From M55B165 sp964423265 (GTDB lineage: Bacteria > Actinomycetota > Humimicrobiia > Humimicrobiales > Humimicrobiaceae): a stretch of DNA of 64,000 bases. The first letter of the stretch is position 1. Every line of letters begins with the position of its first letter. Made by a program: the position numbers and the translations under genes. Of the stretch, positions 22,996 through 30,679 are shown piece by piece. The stretch lies in NCBI GenBank assembly GCA_964423265.1, contig CAYREF010000002.1, positions 30,323 through 94,322 of the forward strand, in the 5' to 3' direction. The notes below the pieces were generated by a model. The model worked only from the letters and a program-made list of their open reading frames with translations, was not told the DNA's origin and did no database searches.

Positions 22996-24345
22996 ATGAA
23001 CAATTTAAATGATTCTTGGGATTTAATTCTAAAAGACATAAAGAGCAGCATTAATACGCCTACCTACAAAACCTGGTTCGAACATATTGCCCCTGTTTCT
23101 TTAAAAAAAAACTGCTTAACATTGTCTGTAAATAGCGACTTTGCCAAAGAATGGCTCGAAACAAGATATTACAATATTTTAAATGACTCAGTTAAAAAAA
23201 ATATCAACCAGGATTGTGAGTTAAAAATAACAGTTGATCCTAGCAACCACAATAGCCACAAAAATAAAGAGCCTGAAACTATAGTGGAATCTCAGAAACC
23301 TAAAAAAAATTCCAGGGCTGGCCAGTCAATGTTTAATTCCAAATATACCTTTGACACTTTTGTTATCGGCAGCGGTAACCGGTTTTCCCATGCAGCAGCC
23401 CTTGCCGTAAGCGAAAATCCAGGCAAGGCTTACAATCCCCTGTTTATATACGGGGGAGTAGGACTTGGTAAAACCCACCTGCTTCATGCTATTGGCCAAT
23501 ACATAGGGCAGCTTTACCCAGACATGACTGTAAAATATGTATCTGCAGAAAAGTTTTTAAATGATTTTATTAATGCATTAAGAGATAAGACAGTTCTTTC
23601 ATTTAAAGAATATTATAGAAATACAGATGTCCTTCTGGTTGATGATATCCAGTTTTTGGAGGAAAAGGATGCCAGCCAGGAAGAGTTTTTTCACACTTTT
23701 AATACCCTCCATGATACTAACAGACAGATAGTGCTTTCCAGTGATAGAAAGCCCAAAGACATATCCACTCTTGAGGAGAGGCTTAGGTCCCGTTTTGAGT
23801 GGGGCTTAGTTACAGATATCCAGCCTCCCAATTTCGAAACCAGGTTTGCCATCCTTAAAAAATATTCTGAAAGGGAAAAAATAATAGTTTCAGACGATAT
23901 TTTAAATCTTATTGCCAATAGGATTACTTCAAACATAAGAGAGCTTGAAGGGGCGTTAACCAGGATTGTGGCTTTTGCTTCCTTAACCAGATCTAAACCT
24001 GATTTAGGAATAGCTAAAAATGTATTAAAAGATATTCTTCCTGAAGAGGGTGAGCAAAAAATCAACGTGCAGAAAATAATTAAAGAAGTTTCAAAATATT
24101 TTTCCATCCCTATTAGCACCATAGTTGGAAGCAAAAGGAGTAAATTTGTTTCCCATGCAAGACAGATTGCTATGTACCTTTCCCGGGAGCTAACCAATAA
24201 CTCCCTGCCAAAAATAGGAAATTATTTTGGCAACAGGGATCATACCACTGTTATTTATGCTGTTTCTAAAATAGCCGATCTTTTAAATACTGACCAGAGT
24301 GTCTACAACCAGATACAGGAAATTACCAATAATTTAAAAAAGTAG
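22996..24345 (+). CDS. dnaA: Chromosomal replication initiator DnaA
   Basis: A 449-residue DnaA. Domain I spans about 1-85 (INTPTYKTWFEHIAPVSL), a short linker follows, the AAA+ domain has Walker A GGVGLGKTH (153-161) and Walker B VLLVDDIQFLE, and domain IV ends with SHARQIAMYLSRELTNNSLPKIGNYFGNRDHTTV, the DnaA-box-binding helix. It starts at ATG 22996 nine bases after the GHKL gene with a poor ribosome site (TATTATGAC), which suggests translational coupling. DnaA-box-like repeats flank the two-gene unit. Confidence 0.98.
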   Translation: MNNLNDSWDLILKDIKSSINTPTYKTWFEHIAPVSLKKNCLTLSVNSDFAKEWLETRYYNILNDSVKKNINQDCELKITVDPSNHNSHKNKEPETIVESQKPKKNSRAGQSMFNSKYTFDTFVIGSGNRFSHAAALAVSENPGKAYNPLFIYGGVGLGKTHLLHAIGQYIGQLYPDMTVKYVSAEKFLNDFINALRDKTVLSFKEYYRNTDVLLVDDIQFLEEKDASQEEFFHTFNTLHDTNRQIVLSSDRKPKDISTLEERLRSRFEWGLVTDIQPPNFETRFAILKKYSEREKIIVSDDILNLIANRITSNIRELEGALTRIVAFASLTRSKPDLGIAKNVLKDILPEEGEQKINVQKIIKEVSKYFSIPISTIVGSKRSKFVSHARQIAMYLSRELTNNSLPKIGNYFGNRDHTTVIYAVSKIADLLNTDQSVYNQIQEITNNLKK

Positions 24346-24624
24346 TTTTTTGCCTGTTAACAATTATGTTAATAACTTCCTTTTTTATCAACAATTGCAT
24401 TTTATTTCAGTTGATAAAAACACTAATTTTTTTCCCTGTTAAATATCCTTTAATTAACTAACAGGTTTCAACACCTTTATTAACAGGCAAGTCTTAGCCT
24501 TTATAGAGGTTTTGGGTGTTTTTAACAATTTACACACCCTTTATATATTACTACTATATGTTTTAATTATTAATTATATATAATAGAATAGTTAATAATC
24601 GTATACTTATAAAAAGAGGTTAAT
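24346..24624. other. Probable oriC between dnaA and dnaN
   Basis: The AT-rich spacer carries a cluster of DnaA-box-like 9-mers: TTATTAACA minus (24367-24375), TTATCAACA plus (24385-24393), TTATCAACT minus (24409-24417), GTTTCAACA plus (24465-24473), TTATTAACA plus (24477-24485), TTTTTAACA plus (24519-24527) and ATTTACACA plus (24528-24536). Most have A where the consensus TTWTNCACA has C at position 6. A nearly pure A/T tract (24541-24600) beside the cluster is a good candidate for the unwinding element. Gene order rpmH-dnaA-dnaN and nearby parS sites support the assignment. Confidence 0.85.
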
Positions 24625-25731
24625 ATGAAAATTCAAACAACAAAATCAAAACTCCTCGATTCAGTTTTGTTTTCTACCAGAGCTATAACTTCTAAAACTA
24701 CAAATTATATCCTTGGCGGAGTTATGCTTGAAGCGGATAAAAATTTAAATATTTATAGTACAGATCTTGAAACCAGTGTAAAAACCAGCATTAATGTAAA
24801 AGTTTTAAACGAAGGTAAAATAATAATACCTTCTAAAATTATAATAAATATCCTGCGTAATTTCCCAGAATCAAAAATAGATCTGGAGTTAGATCCTGAA
24901 ACAAACCAGCTTAAAATTACCTGCCAGAACGCAATCTTTAACCTTAACACATTCCCTATAGAAGAATTCCCCCAGTTTCCAGAAATAAAAAAAGACAATA
25001 GCTTTACTATAAAGCTTAATAAATTCAAAACTTTGATAAGAAAAACCCAGAGGTCGGTGTCAGAGGATGAAGGAAGGGTAGTGCTTACTGGGGTGCGTTG
25101 TGAAATAAGCAAAGGCCTAATAAAAATGATATCCACAGATAGCTACAGGCTTTCATATATGGAAGAAAACATAAATATAGGCGATAGGCAGATAGGAGTA
25201 ATAATTCCAGGCAAAGTCTTGGATAATATATTAAAAATAGAATCTGAAGACAGCAACTTAGAAATAAATATTGAAGAAAACCAGATAAGTTTCGCTATTG
25301 TTAATAAAAATTTAAAAACTATTATTGTTTCTAGGCTTCTATCAGGAAAATTTCCGGACCACATGCAACTAGTGCCAAAAAACCTAAAAAATTCTATACT
25401 AATAAACAAACAAAATATACTGGATGTGGTAAAAAGGATCTCTTCAATTGCCCAGGATAATATTCCTGTAAAATTTGATTTTTTGGAAGGTAAGTTAAAA
25501 GTATCCATGGATATAAAAGAAGTGGGAAGTTCCAGCGAAGAGCTAGAAATACCCTATGGGGAAGAAGAAATAAGTGTAGCATTCAATCCCCAGTTTTTAC
25601 TAGATGGAATTAATATGATAAATGGGGAAAAAATAATATTGGAGATAGATGATCCTTTAAAGCCTGTATTAATAAAATCTGAAAAAGAACCCAACCTTTT
25701 CTATTTGCTTATGCCTATTAGAGTATCTTAA
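24625..25731 (+). CDS. dnaN: DNA polymerase III beta subunit (sliding clamp)
   Basis: A 368-residue sliding clamp in three similar domains. Recognisable segments include ILGGVMLEADKNLNIYSTDLETSVK in domain I, FPEFPQFP-like sequence near residue 113 (FPIEEFPQFPE), LTGVRCEISKGLIKMISTDSYRLSY in domain II and the C-terminal LIKSEKEPNLFYLLMPIRVS. It loads polymerase III on DNA. It follows oriC and has an AGAGG ribosome site before ATG 24625. The pantothenate-linked genes follow 21 bases later in the same direction. Confidence 0.97.
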   Translation: MKIQTTKSKLLDSVLFSTRAITSKTTNYILGGVMLEADKNLNIYSTDLETSVKTSINVKVLNEGKIIIPSKIIINILRNFPESKIDLELDPETNQLKITCQNAIFNLNTFPIEEFPQFPEIKKDNSFTIKLNKFKTLIRKTQRSVSEDEGRVVLTGVRCEISKGLIKMISTDSYRLSYMEENINIGDRQIGVIIPGKVLDNILKIESEDSNLEINIEENQISFAIVNKNLKTIIVSRLLSGKFPDHMQLVPKNLKNSILINKQNILDVVKRISSIAQDNIPVKFDFLEGKLKVSMDIKEVGSSSEELEIPYGEEEISVAFNPQFLLDGINMINGEKIILEIDDPLKPVLIKSEKEPNLFYLLMPIRVS

Positions 25732-25752
25732 AAAATAAGAAAGGCAAAAAAA

Positions 25753-26646
25753 ATGAAAGATTTAAAAATAACCATAGTGGGAGCTGGTAGAGTAGGAACA
25801 ACCATTGCTTATGTTTTAGCAAAAAATAGAAATACTAAGGCAAAACTCAACTGTATTGTAAGCAGGACCGAAAAGTCGCTAAAAAGGGCAAAAGATTTAG
25901 TGGGGGAGAGAGGAATAACATATAGTAAAGATATTAATGGCTTACTAAAACAATCAAACTGTATATTAATAACTACCCCAGATGATCTAATCGAGGATAT
26001 ATGTAATGATATATTTACCAATAGCCCAAAAAAAGAAGGAACTTTTGTAATACATTTTAGCGGCTCAAAATCTTTAGATGTGTTAAGTGCTGCCAAACAA
26101 AAGGGAGCTGATACCGGTTGCCTACATCCTATAAAATCATTTGCTTCCATAAAAGAGGCAATATCAACTCTTAAAGGTACTGTATTCGGGATTACTTATT
26201 CTAGCCAGGAAATAAAAGAGGTCCTAGCTTATTTGGTTGATTTTTTCGGAGGCTCTTTTATAGAAGTAGAAAACGACAAAAAACCCCTGTACCATTCATC
26301 TGCATGTGTTGCTTCCAATTATCTGGTTACATTGTTAAATTTTGCAGTTGAGGTTAATGAAAAAATTGGCATAAAACCCGAGGATTCTGTAAAAGCTTTA
26401 ATGGGTCTTATAGAGGGAACAATTGATAATATTAAGAAAATGGGAACAAAAAAATCACTAACTGGCCCCATAGCAAGAGGGGATGTGGGGACAATTGAAG
26501 AACATTTAAAAAATTTTAAGCAATATTTTGACAAAGGCTCTAAAACCTATAAATTTATGGGAAAAGAAACTGCAAACATAGCTTATCAAAACGGCTGGAT
26601 TGACAGGGATACATTTGAAAAATTAAAAAAAATACTAGAAGGTTAG
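25753..26646 (+). CDS. Rossmann-fold DUF2520 oxidoreductase, in pantothenate operon
   Basis: A 297-residue protein with an N-terminal NAD(P)-binding Rossmann domain (ITIVGAGRVGTTIAYVLAK, residues 6-24) and a C-terminal helical DUF2520 domain (GCLHPIKSFASIKEA, YHSSACVASNYLVTLLNFAVEV, GPIARGDVGTIEEHL). The architecture is that of ketopantoate-reductase/6PGDH-like dehydrogenases. It lies nine bases before panB, followed by panC and panD, while no panE or ilvC is seen here. I infer that it supplies the missing ketopantoate reductase step. The family is clear, the reaction is inferred from the operon. Confidence 0.8.
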   Translation: MKDLKITIVGAGRVGTTIAYVLAKNRNTKAKLNCIVSRTEKSLKRAKDLVGERGITYSKDINGLLKQSNCILITTPDDLIEDICNDIFTNSPKKEGTFVIHFSGSKSLDVLSAAKQKGADTGCLHPIKSFASIKEAISTLKGTVFGITYSSQEIKEVLAYLVDFFGGSFIEVENDKKPLYHSSACVASNYLVTLLNFAVEVNEKIGIKPEDSVKALMGLIEGTIDNIKKMGTKKSLTGPIARGDVGTIEEHLKNFKQYFDKGSKTYKFMGKETANIAYQNGWIDRDTFEKLKKILEG

Positions 26647-26654
26647 GTGTAAAT

Positions 26655-27455
26655 ATGGCTGAAAAAATAAATATAAACAGGCTTATGGAAATGAAGTCAA
26701 ACAGCGAAAAGATAACCATGCTAACTGCATATGACTACCTTATGGCTTCCCAGCTCGACGAATGTGGTATAGATTTAATATTGGTGGGGGATTCGGTGGG
26801 AAACGTAGTTATAGGTTATGAAAACACCATCCCGGTAACCATGGATGAAATGATACACCACTGCAAGGCAGTAAAAAGAGGTGTAAAAAGAGCAATGGTA
26901 ATAGGAGATATGCCTTTTATGTCTTACCAGGTCAGCAGCAAGGAAGCAGTAAAAAACGCAGGGAGGTTTCTAAAAGAGTCCGGGGTAGAAGCAATTAAGC
27001 TTGAGGGCGGAAAAGAAGTGCTTGGCACTATTAAAAAAATTGTAGATGCGGGAATACCGGTTATGGGCCATCTAGGGTTAACCCCACAGTCTATCCATAA
27101 ATTTGGCGGATATGGGGTAAGAGGTGAAAGCAACAAAGAAGCTCAAAAAATGGTAGAGGACGCAAAAGAGCTAGAGTCTGCCGGAGTTTTTTCCATAGTT
27201 TTAGAAAAAGTTCCTGCCCAATTAGCCAAAAAAATTACAGAGCAAATTAGTGTTCCCACTATTGGGATTGGGGCAGGAGTTTTTTGTGATGGGCAAGTAC
27301 TTGTAACCCATGATATGCTGGGCCTGTTTGAAAAATTTAAGCCCAAGTTTTCTAAAAGGTATGCAGAATTGGGAAAAGAAATGAAGGCATGCTATAAAAA
27401 GTACATACAAGAAGTTAAAGACAAGAAGTTTCCTGCTGAGGAGCACTCATACTAA
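26655..27455 (+). CDS. panB: 3-methyl-2-oxobutanoate hydroxymethyltransferase
   Basis: PanB makes ketopantoate from 2-oxoisovalerate and methylene-THF, the first committed step of pantothenate synthesis. The 266-residue TIM barrel shows MLTAYDYLMASQLDECGIDLILVGDSVG, the metal-binding region, VMGHLGLTPQSIHKFGGYGVRG and the closing IGIGAGVFCDGQVLVTHDMLG. It begins nine bases after the DUF2520 gene and ends one base before panC. Confidence 0.97.
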   Translation: MAEKININRLMEMKSNSEKITMLTAYDYLMASQLDECGIDLILVGDSVGNVVIGYENTIPVTMDEMIHHCKAVKRGVKRAMVIGDMPFMSYQVSSKEAVKNAGRFLKESGVEAIKLEGGKEVLGTIKKIVDAGIPVMGHLGLTPQSIHKFGGYGVRGESNKEAQKMVEDAKELESAGVFSIVLEKVPAQLAKKITEQISVPTIGIGAGVFCDGQVLVTHDMLGLFEKFKPKFSKRYAELGKEMKACYKKYIQEVKDKKFPAEEHSY

Positions 27456-27456
27456 C

Positions 27457-28305
27457 ATGGAGACAATTGAAAAAATCAATCAGCTTCAAAAAAAGCTGCA
27501 GAAGCTAAAAAAGCAGGGCAAAACTGTAGGGTTTGTCCCCACCATGGGATACCTCCACCCAGGCCATTTAAGCTTAATGGAGCTGGCCAGCAAGGAAAAC
27601 GATATAGTGGTTATAAGCATATTTGTAAACCCTACCCAGTTCGGTCCTTCGGAAGACTATGAAAAATATCCCCGGGATATGGAAAGGGACTCAAAATTAG
27701 CAGAAGAAGCGGGGGTAGATTATATTTTCCATCCCTCAAATGAGGAGATGTATAGAAAGGACCACAAGACATATGTAAATGTGGAGGATCTGGAAAGCGT
27801 TATGTGTGGGAAGTTCAGGCCCGGCCACTTCAGGGGAGTTTGTACTGTAGTCCTAAAGCTTTTAAATATAGTGTGCCCTACCAGGGCTTATTTCGGCAAA
27901 AAGGATTACCAGCAGCTGGTGATTATAAAAAAGATGGCCGAAGATCTAAACTTGGATGTTGATATTATTGGGGGCGATATTGTTAGGGAAAAAGACAATC
28001 TGGCATTAAGCTCCCGCAACAAATACTTATCAACAGAAGAAAGAAAAAATGCTACTGTATTATATAAAAGTCTCAAGCTTGCCGAAAATTTAATAAAAGA
28101 GGGGAAAACAGCAGGCAAGGTAAAAAAAGAGGCCATAAATTATTTAAAAAGCAATAAATATGTAAAAAAAGTAGATTATTTTGACATTAGGGAAAAAGAC
28201 AACCTGAAGGAAGTAAGAGGCATTCCTTCCAGGGAAGTATTAGCAGCTGCCGCCATATGGACTGGCAACACCAGGCTGATAGATAATATAATAGTAAAAA
28301 GGTGA
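27457..28305 (+). CDS. panC: Pantothenate synthetase
   Basis: PanC joins pantoate and beta-alanine with ATP through a pantoyl-adenylate. The 282-residue protein has the adenylate-forming signatures GFVPTMGYLHPGHLSLM near residue 25, FVNPTQFGPSEDYEKYPRD, FGKKDYQQLVIIKKM and LALSSRNKYLS. It starts one base after panB and its stop overlaps the region before panD, so the pan genes form one tight operon. Confidence 0.97.
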   Translation: METIEKINQLQKKLQKLKKQGKTVGFVPTMGYLHPGHLSLMELASKENDIVVISIFVNPTQFGPSEDYEKYPRDMERDSKLAEEAGVDYIFHPSNEEMYRKDHKTYVNVEDLESVMCGKFRPGHFRGVCTVVLKLLNIVCPTRAYFGKKDYQQLVIIKKMAEDLNLDVDIIGGDIVREKDNLALSSRNKYLSTEERKNATVLYKSLKLAENLIKEGKTAGKVKKEAINYLKSNKYVKKVDYFDIREKDNLKEVRGIPSREVLAAAAIWTGNTRLIDNIIVKR

Positions 28306-28310
28306 TAGGA

Positions 28311-28694
28311 ATGGAAGTTACTGTTTTAAAGAGCAAAATACACAGGGCCAAGGTTACTGATGCAAAAATACATTATATGGGAAGCATTACCATAGACAGA
28401 AATATTATGGACCATGCGAAAATACTGCCCTATGAGAAGGTAATGGTGGTTAGTATTGATAGCGGGGAGAGGCTTGAAACATATGTTATAGAAGGGGAAA
28501 AAGGCAGCAGGGAAATTTGCTTAAACGGGGCAGCTGCGAGAAAAATACTTACTGGAGACAGGGTTATTATAATGGCTTTCGGACTAATGGAAGAGGAAAA
28601 GGCAAAAGAATACAAACCCAAAATTGTAACCCTGGACGAAAATAACAGCATTATTGATGAAGAATACCATGTAGAAAAAGATGACCAGTGCTAA
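28311..28694 (+). CDS. panD: Aspartate 1-decarboxylase
   Basis: PanD makes beta-alanine from aspartate using a pyruvoyl cofactor formed by self-cleavage. The cleavage site Gly-Ser is in HYMGSITIDRNIM, and LNGAAARKILTGDRVIIMAFG is the family core. I prefer ATG 28311 because AAAGGTGAT just upstream is a strong ribosome site; a GTG at 28302 would add three residues. The last 14 bases overlap the next gene. With DUF2520, panB and panC it forms a complete route to pantothenate. Confidence 0.96.
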   Translation: MEVTVLKSKIHRAKVTDAKIHYMGSITIDRNIMDHAKILPYEKVMVVSIDSGERLETYVIEGEKGSREICLNGAAARKILTGDRVIIMAFGLMEEEKAKEYKPKIVTLDENNSIIDEEYHVEKDDQC

Positions 28695-29436
28695 AACATT
28701 AATTATTTTTTTAATCTTTTCCCTTTTATTCATTTTCTCCTGCACCAGCACAGATCAAGCTTTGGAGCAGAAAGACATTTATTCTGAGGAGTCATTTGCT
28801 TATTTTAATTATGATGACATAAAAATAGATACGACCTCGGTAATAGATGTAGAGATCAACAATTGCAATTTATATTTAGACATTTATGGCAATCTGGTCA
28901 TTCTCGGAGAACTTAAAAACATTTCTAGTACAAGCAAGACAGATCTGGGAATAACCTTTGATTTTTATAACAGGGACGGCGAAAAGCTATTTTCGGATGT
29001 ACGTGAAAGCAAAATAGAAAATTTGTATCCAAAAGAAAAGGCACCGTTTTACTTTTTGCTAAAGGAAAAAAGCATTTATATAGATATTGCCAGGGTAAAA
29101 ATAGGACTAAACTACAGTAACTTTTACAAAGGGTTTGAAGGTAATCCGGTGGTAAGAGAAGAGAAATATTATTATGAGGATAATTTCTTAATTATAGAAG
29201 GGGAACTGGTTAATCTGAGCCAGAACAGAATAGAAGATATTGTTTTACTGTGCACTTTCTATGACAAATTTGGAAAAGTGGCTTTTATTAAACAATGCTA
29301 TATCCCAAGGAAAGAACTGTCTTCCCTGGGCAGGGAAAAATTTAGTTTAAAGCTTATGCTGGATGAATATTTGCCTGAATTTAGTAGCTACAGCTTTAGT
29401 GTTTCATACAAGGATGTCATTAAAGTAAAAGCCTAG
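28681..29436 (+). CDS. Lipoprotein with two FxLYD-like domains
   Basis: A 251-residue exported lipoprotein. The signal peptide (IIFLIFSLLFIFSC) ends in a lipobox with Cys 21. Two similar beta-sandwich repeats follow, each with the order L.L..YGNLVILGELKNIS / FLIIEGELVNLS and a later FDFYNRDGEKLF / CTFYDKFGKVAF segment, as in FxLYD domains. No catalytic residues are evident. It overlaps panD by 14 bases, so it is transcribed with the pan operon, but a functional link is not evident. It ends one base before the convergent corA. Confidence 0.8.
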   Translation: MTSAKTLIIFLIFSLLFIFSCTSTDQALEQKDIYSEESFAYFNYDDIKIDTTSVIDVEINNCNLYLDIYGNLVILGELKNISSTSKTDLGITFDFYNRDGEKLFSDVRESKIENLYPKEKAPFYFLLKEKSIYIDIARVKIGLNYSNFYKGFEGNPVVREEKYYYEDNFLIIEGELVNLSQNRIEDIVLLCTFYDKFGKVAFIKQCYIPRKELSSLGREKFSLKLMLDEYLPEFSSYSFSVSYKDVIKVKA

Positions 29437-29437
29437 C

Positions 29438-30415
29438 TTAGAGCCAGTCTTTGTATTTAAAGTATGCAAGCATGCCGATGGCAAGAAAGAACATAAATAC
29501 CATGAGAATTACGAATGCATAAGGATATCCTGCAATAGGGAGACCAATGTTCATTCCGTAGATTCCGGTTATAAAGGTAAGGGGCAGGATAATTACTGAA
29601 AAAATAGTCAGGATTCTCATGATGTCATTAATCTTGTTGGAAAGGAGGGACTGGTGTGCTTCATGGATACCTTCTATTAATTCCTTGTAGTTTTCAAGAG
29701 TATCCCAAATTTTTTCTATGTGGTCTACTAGGTCGCTAAAGTATACTTCAAGCTCGTCTATTAAAAATTCCATATCCTTAATCTCAAGGGTCTTTAAAAG
29801 TTTACGTTGAGGGAAAACAATATTCCTAAAGGTTAAGATATTTGTCCTAATTCTTAAAATATCCCTTACATTTTTATTGCTGGCTTTTTTAAATATTTCA
29901 TCTTCCACGGTTTGGATATTCCTATAAATTTTATTAAGTATAGGAAAGCTATAATCAATAAGTGAATCTATAATTCTGTGGAGAAGGTAGCCTGAGCCCG
30001 CAGTAATTCTGGATTGGTTTTCGGTTATATTATTCCAGGTATTTTGTATGGGCTTGCATACCCCTTGGTGGACAGTTACCAAAAAATTCTTTCCTATAAA
30101 TATATTTACAGTAAAAGGGACCAGCTTCCTGGTTTGCTTTATAAAAAAAGGTATATGCATAACCAGAAATATATATTCATCATATTCGTCCAGCTTAGGT
30201 CTTTCTATTACTGAAAGGCAGTCTTCAATATCCAGGGGATGGAATTTAAAATAGTCCAGCAGAAACTGCATATTTTCCCGGCTAGGGTTCTCAATGTCTA
30301 TCCAGATCATGTATTGGTGGTTGTTGATATAAGGAGTAATTTGTGAGAGCTTTAAATCCTGCAGAACCGTTTTCTCTTTTTTGTCAAAAACTAATAGTTT
30401 CATATATCCATCCAT
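29438..30415 (-). CDS. corA: CorA-family magnesium/cobalt transporter
   Basis: A 325-residue CorA. The large cytoplasmic domain precedes two C-terminal membrane helices, and the selectivity motif GMN is in ITGIYGMNIGLPI between them. Features such as WIDIENPSRENMQFLLDYFKFHPLDIEDCL and IPFTVNIFIGKNFLVTVH-like segments match the family. It is a pentameric channel for Mg2+ in the membrane. The gene is single and convergent with the lipoprotein gene. The 264 bases before it (30416-30679) show no feature I can name. Confidence 0.95.
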   Translation of the reverse strand: MDGYMKLLVFDKKEKTVLQDLKLSQITPYINNHQYMIWIDIENPSRENMQFLLDYFKFHPLDIEDCLSVIERPKLDEYDEYIFLVMHIPFFIKQTRKLVPFTVNIFIGKNFLVTVHQGVCKPIQNTWNNITENQSRITAGSGYLLHRIIDSLIDYSFPILNKIYRNIQTVEDEIFKKASNKNVRDILRIRTNILTFRNIVFPQRKLLKTLEIKDMEFLIDELEVYFSDLVDHIEKIWDTLENYKELIEGIHEAHQSLLSNKINDIMRILTIFSVIILPLTFITGIYGMNIGLPIAGYPYAFVILMVFMFFLAIGMLAYFKYKDWL

Positions 30416-30679
30416 GTTGCATAATATAAGTATCCCATAAAAAAGTTAAAAAATATATATTCAAAAGGATAAGAATAAAAATATAGTTAATTGTATCAAT
30501 CTATTATCCTTGTAAGATTTCAGGTTGTCAATGAAACAAACCTCCAACCCCGTGCCGCCAAAATTTCTATTTGTTTTTAAAGCAGCCCTATGCAGCTTTT
30601 TGGCACATGCTTTCTTAAGAAATATAAAACTTAATAGGGTAAAATGCAATTTAATAAAAATAATTTTACCAGTGTTTAT

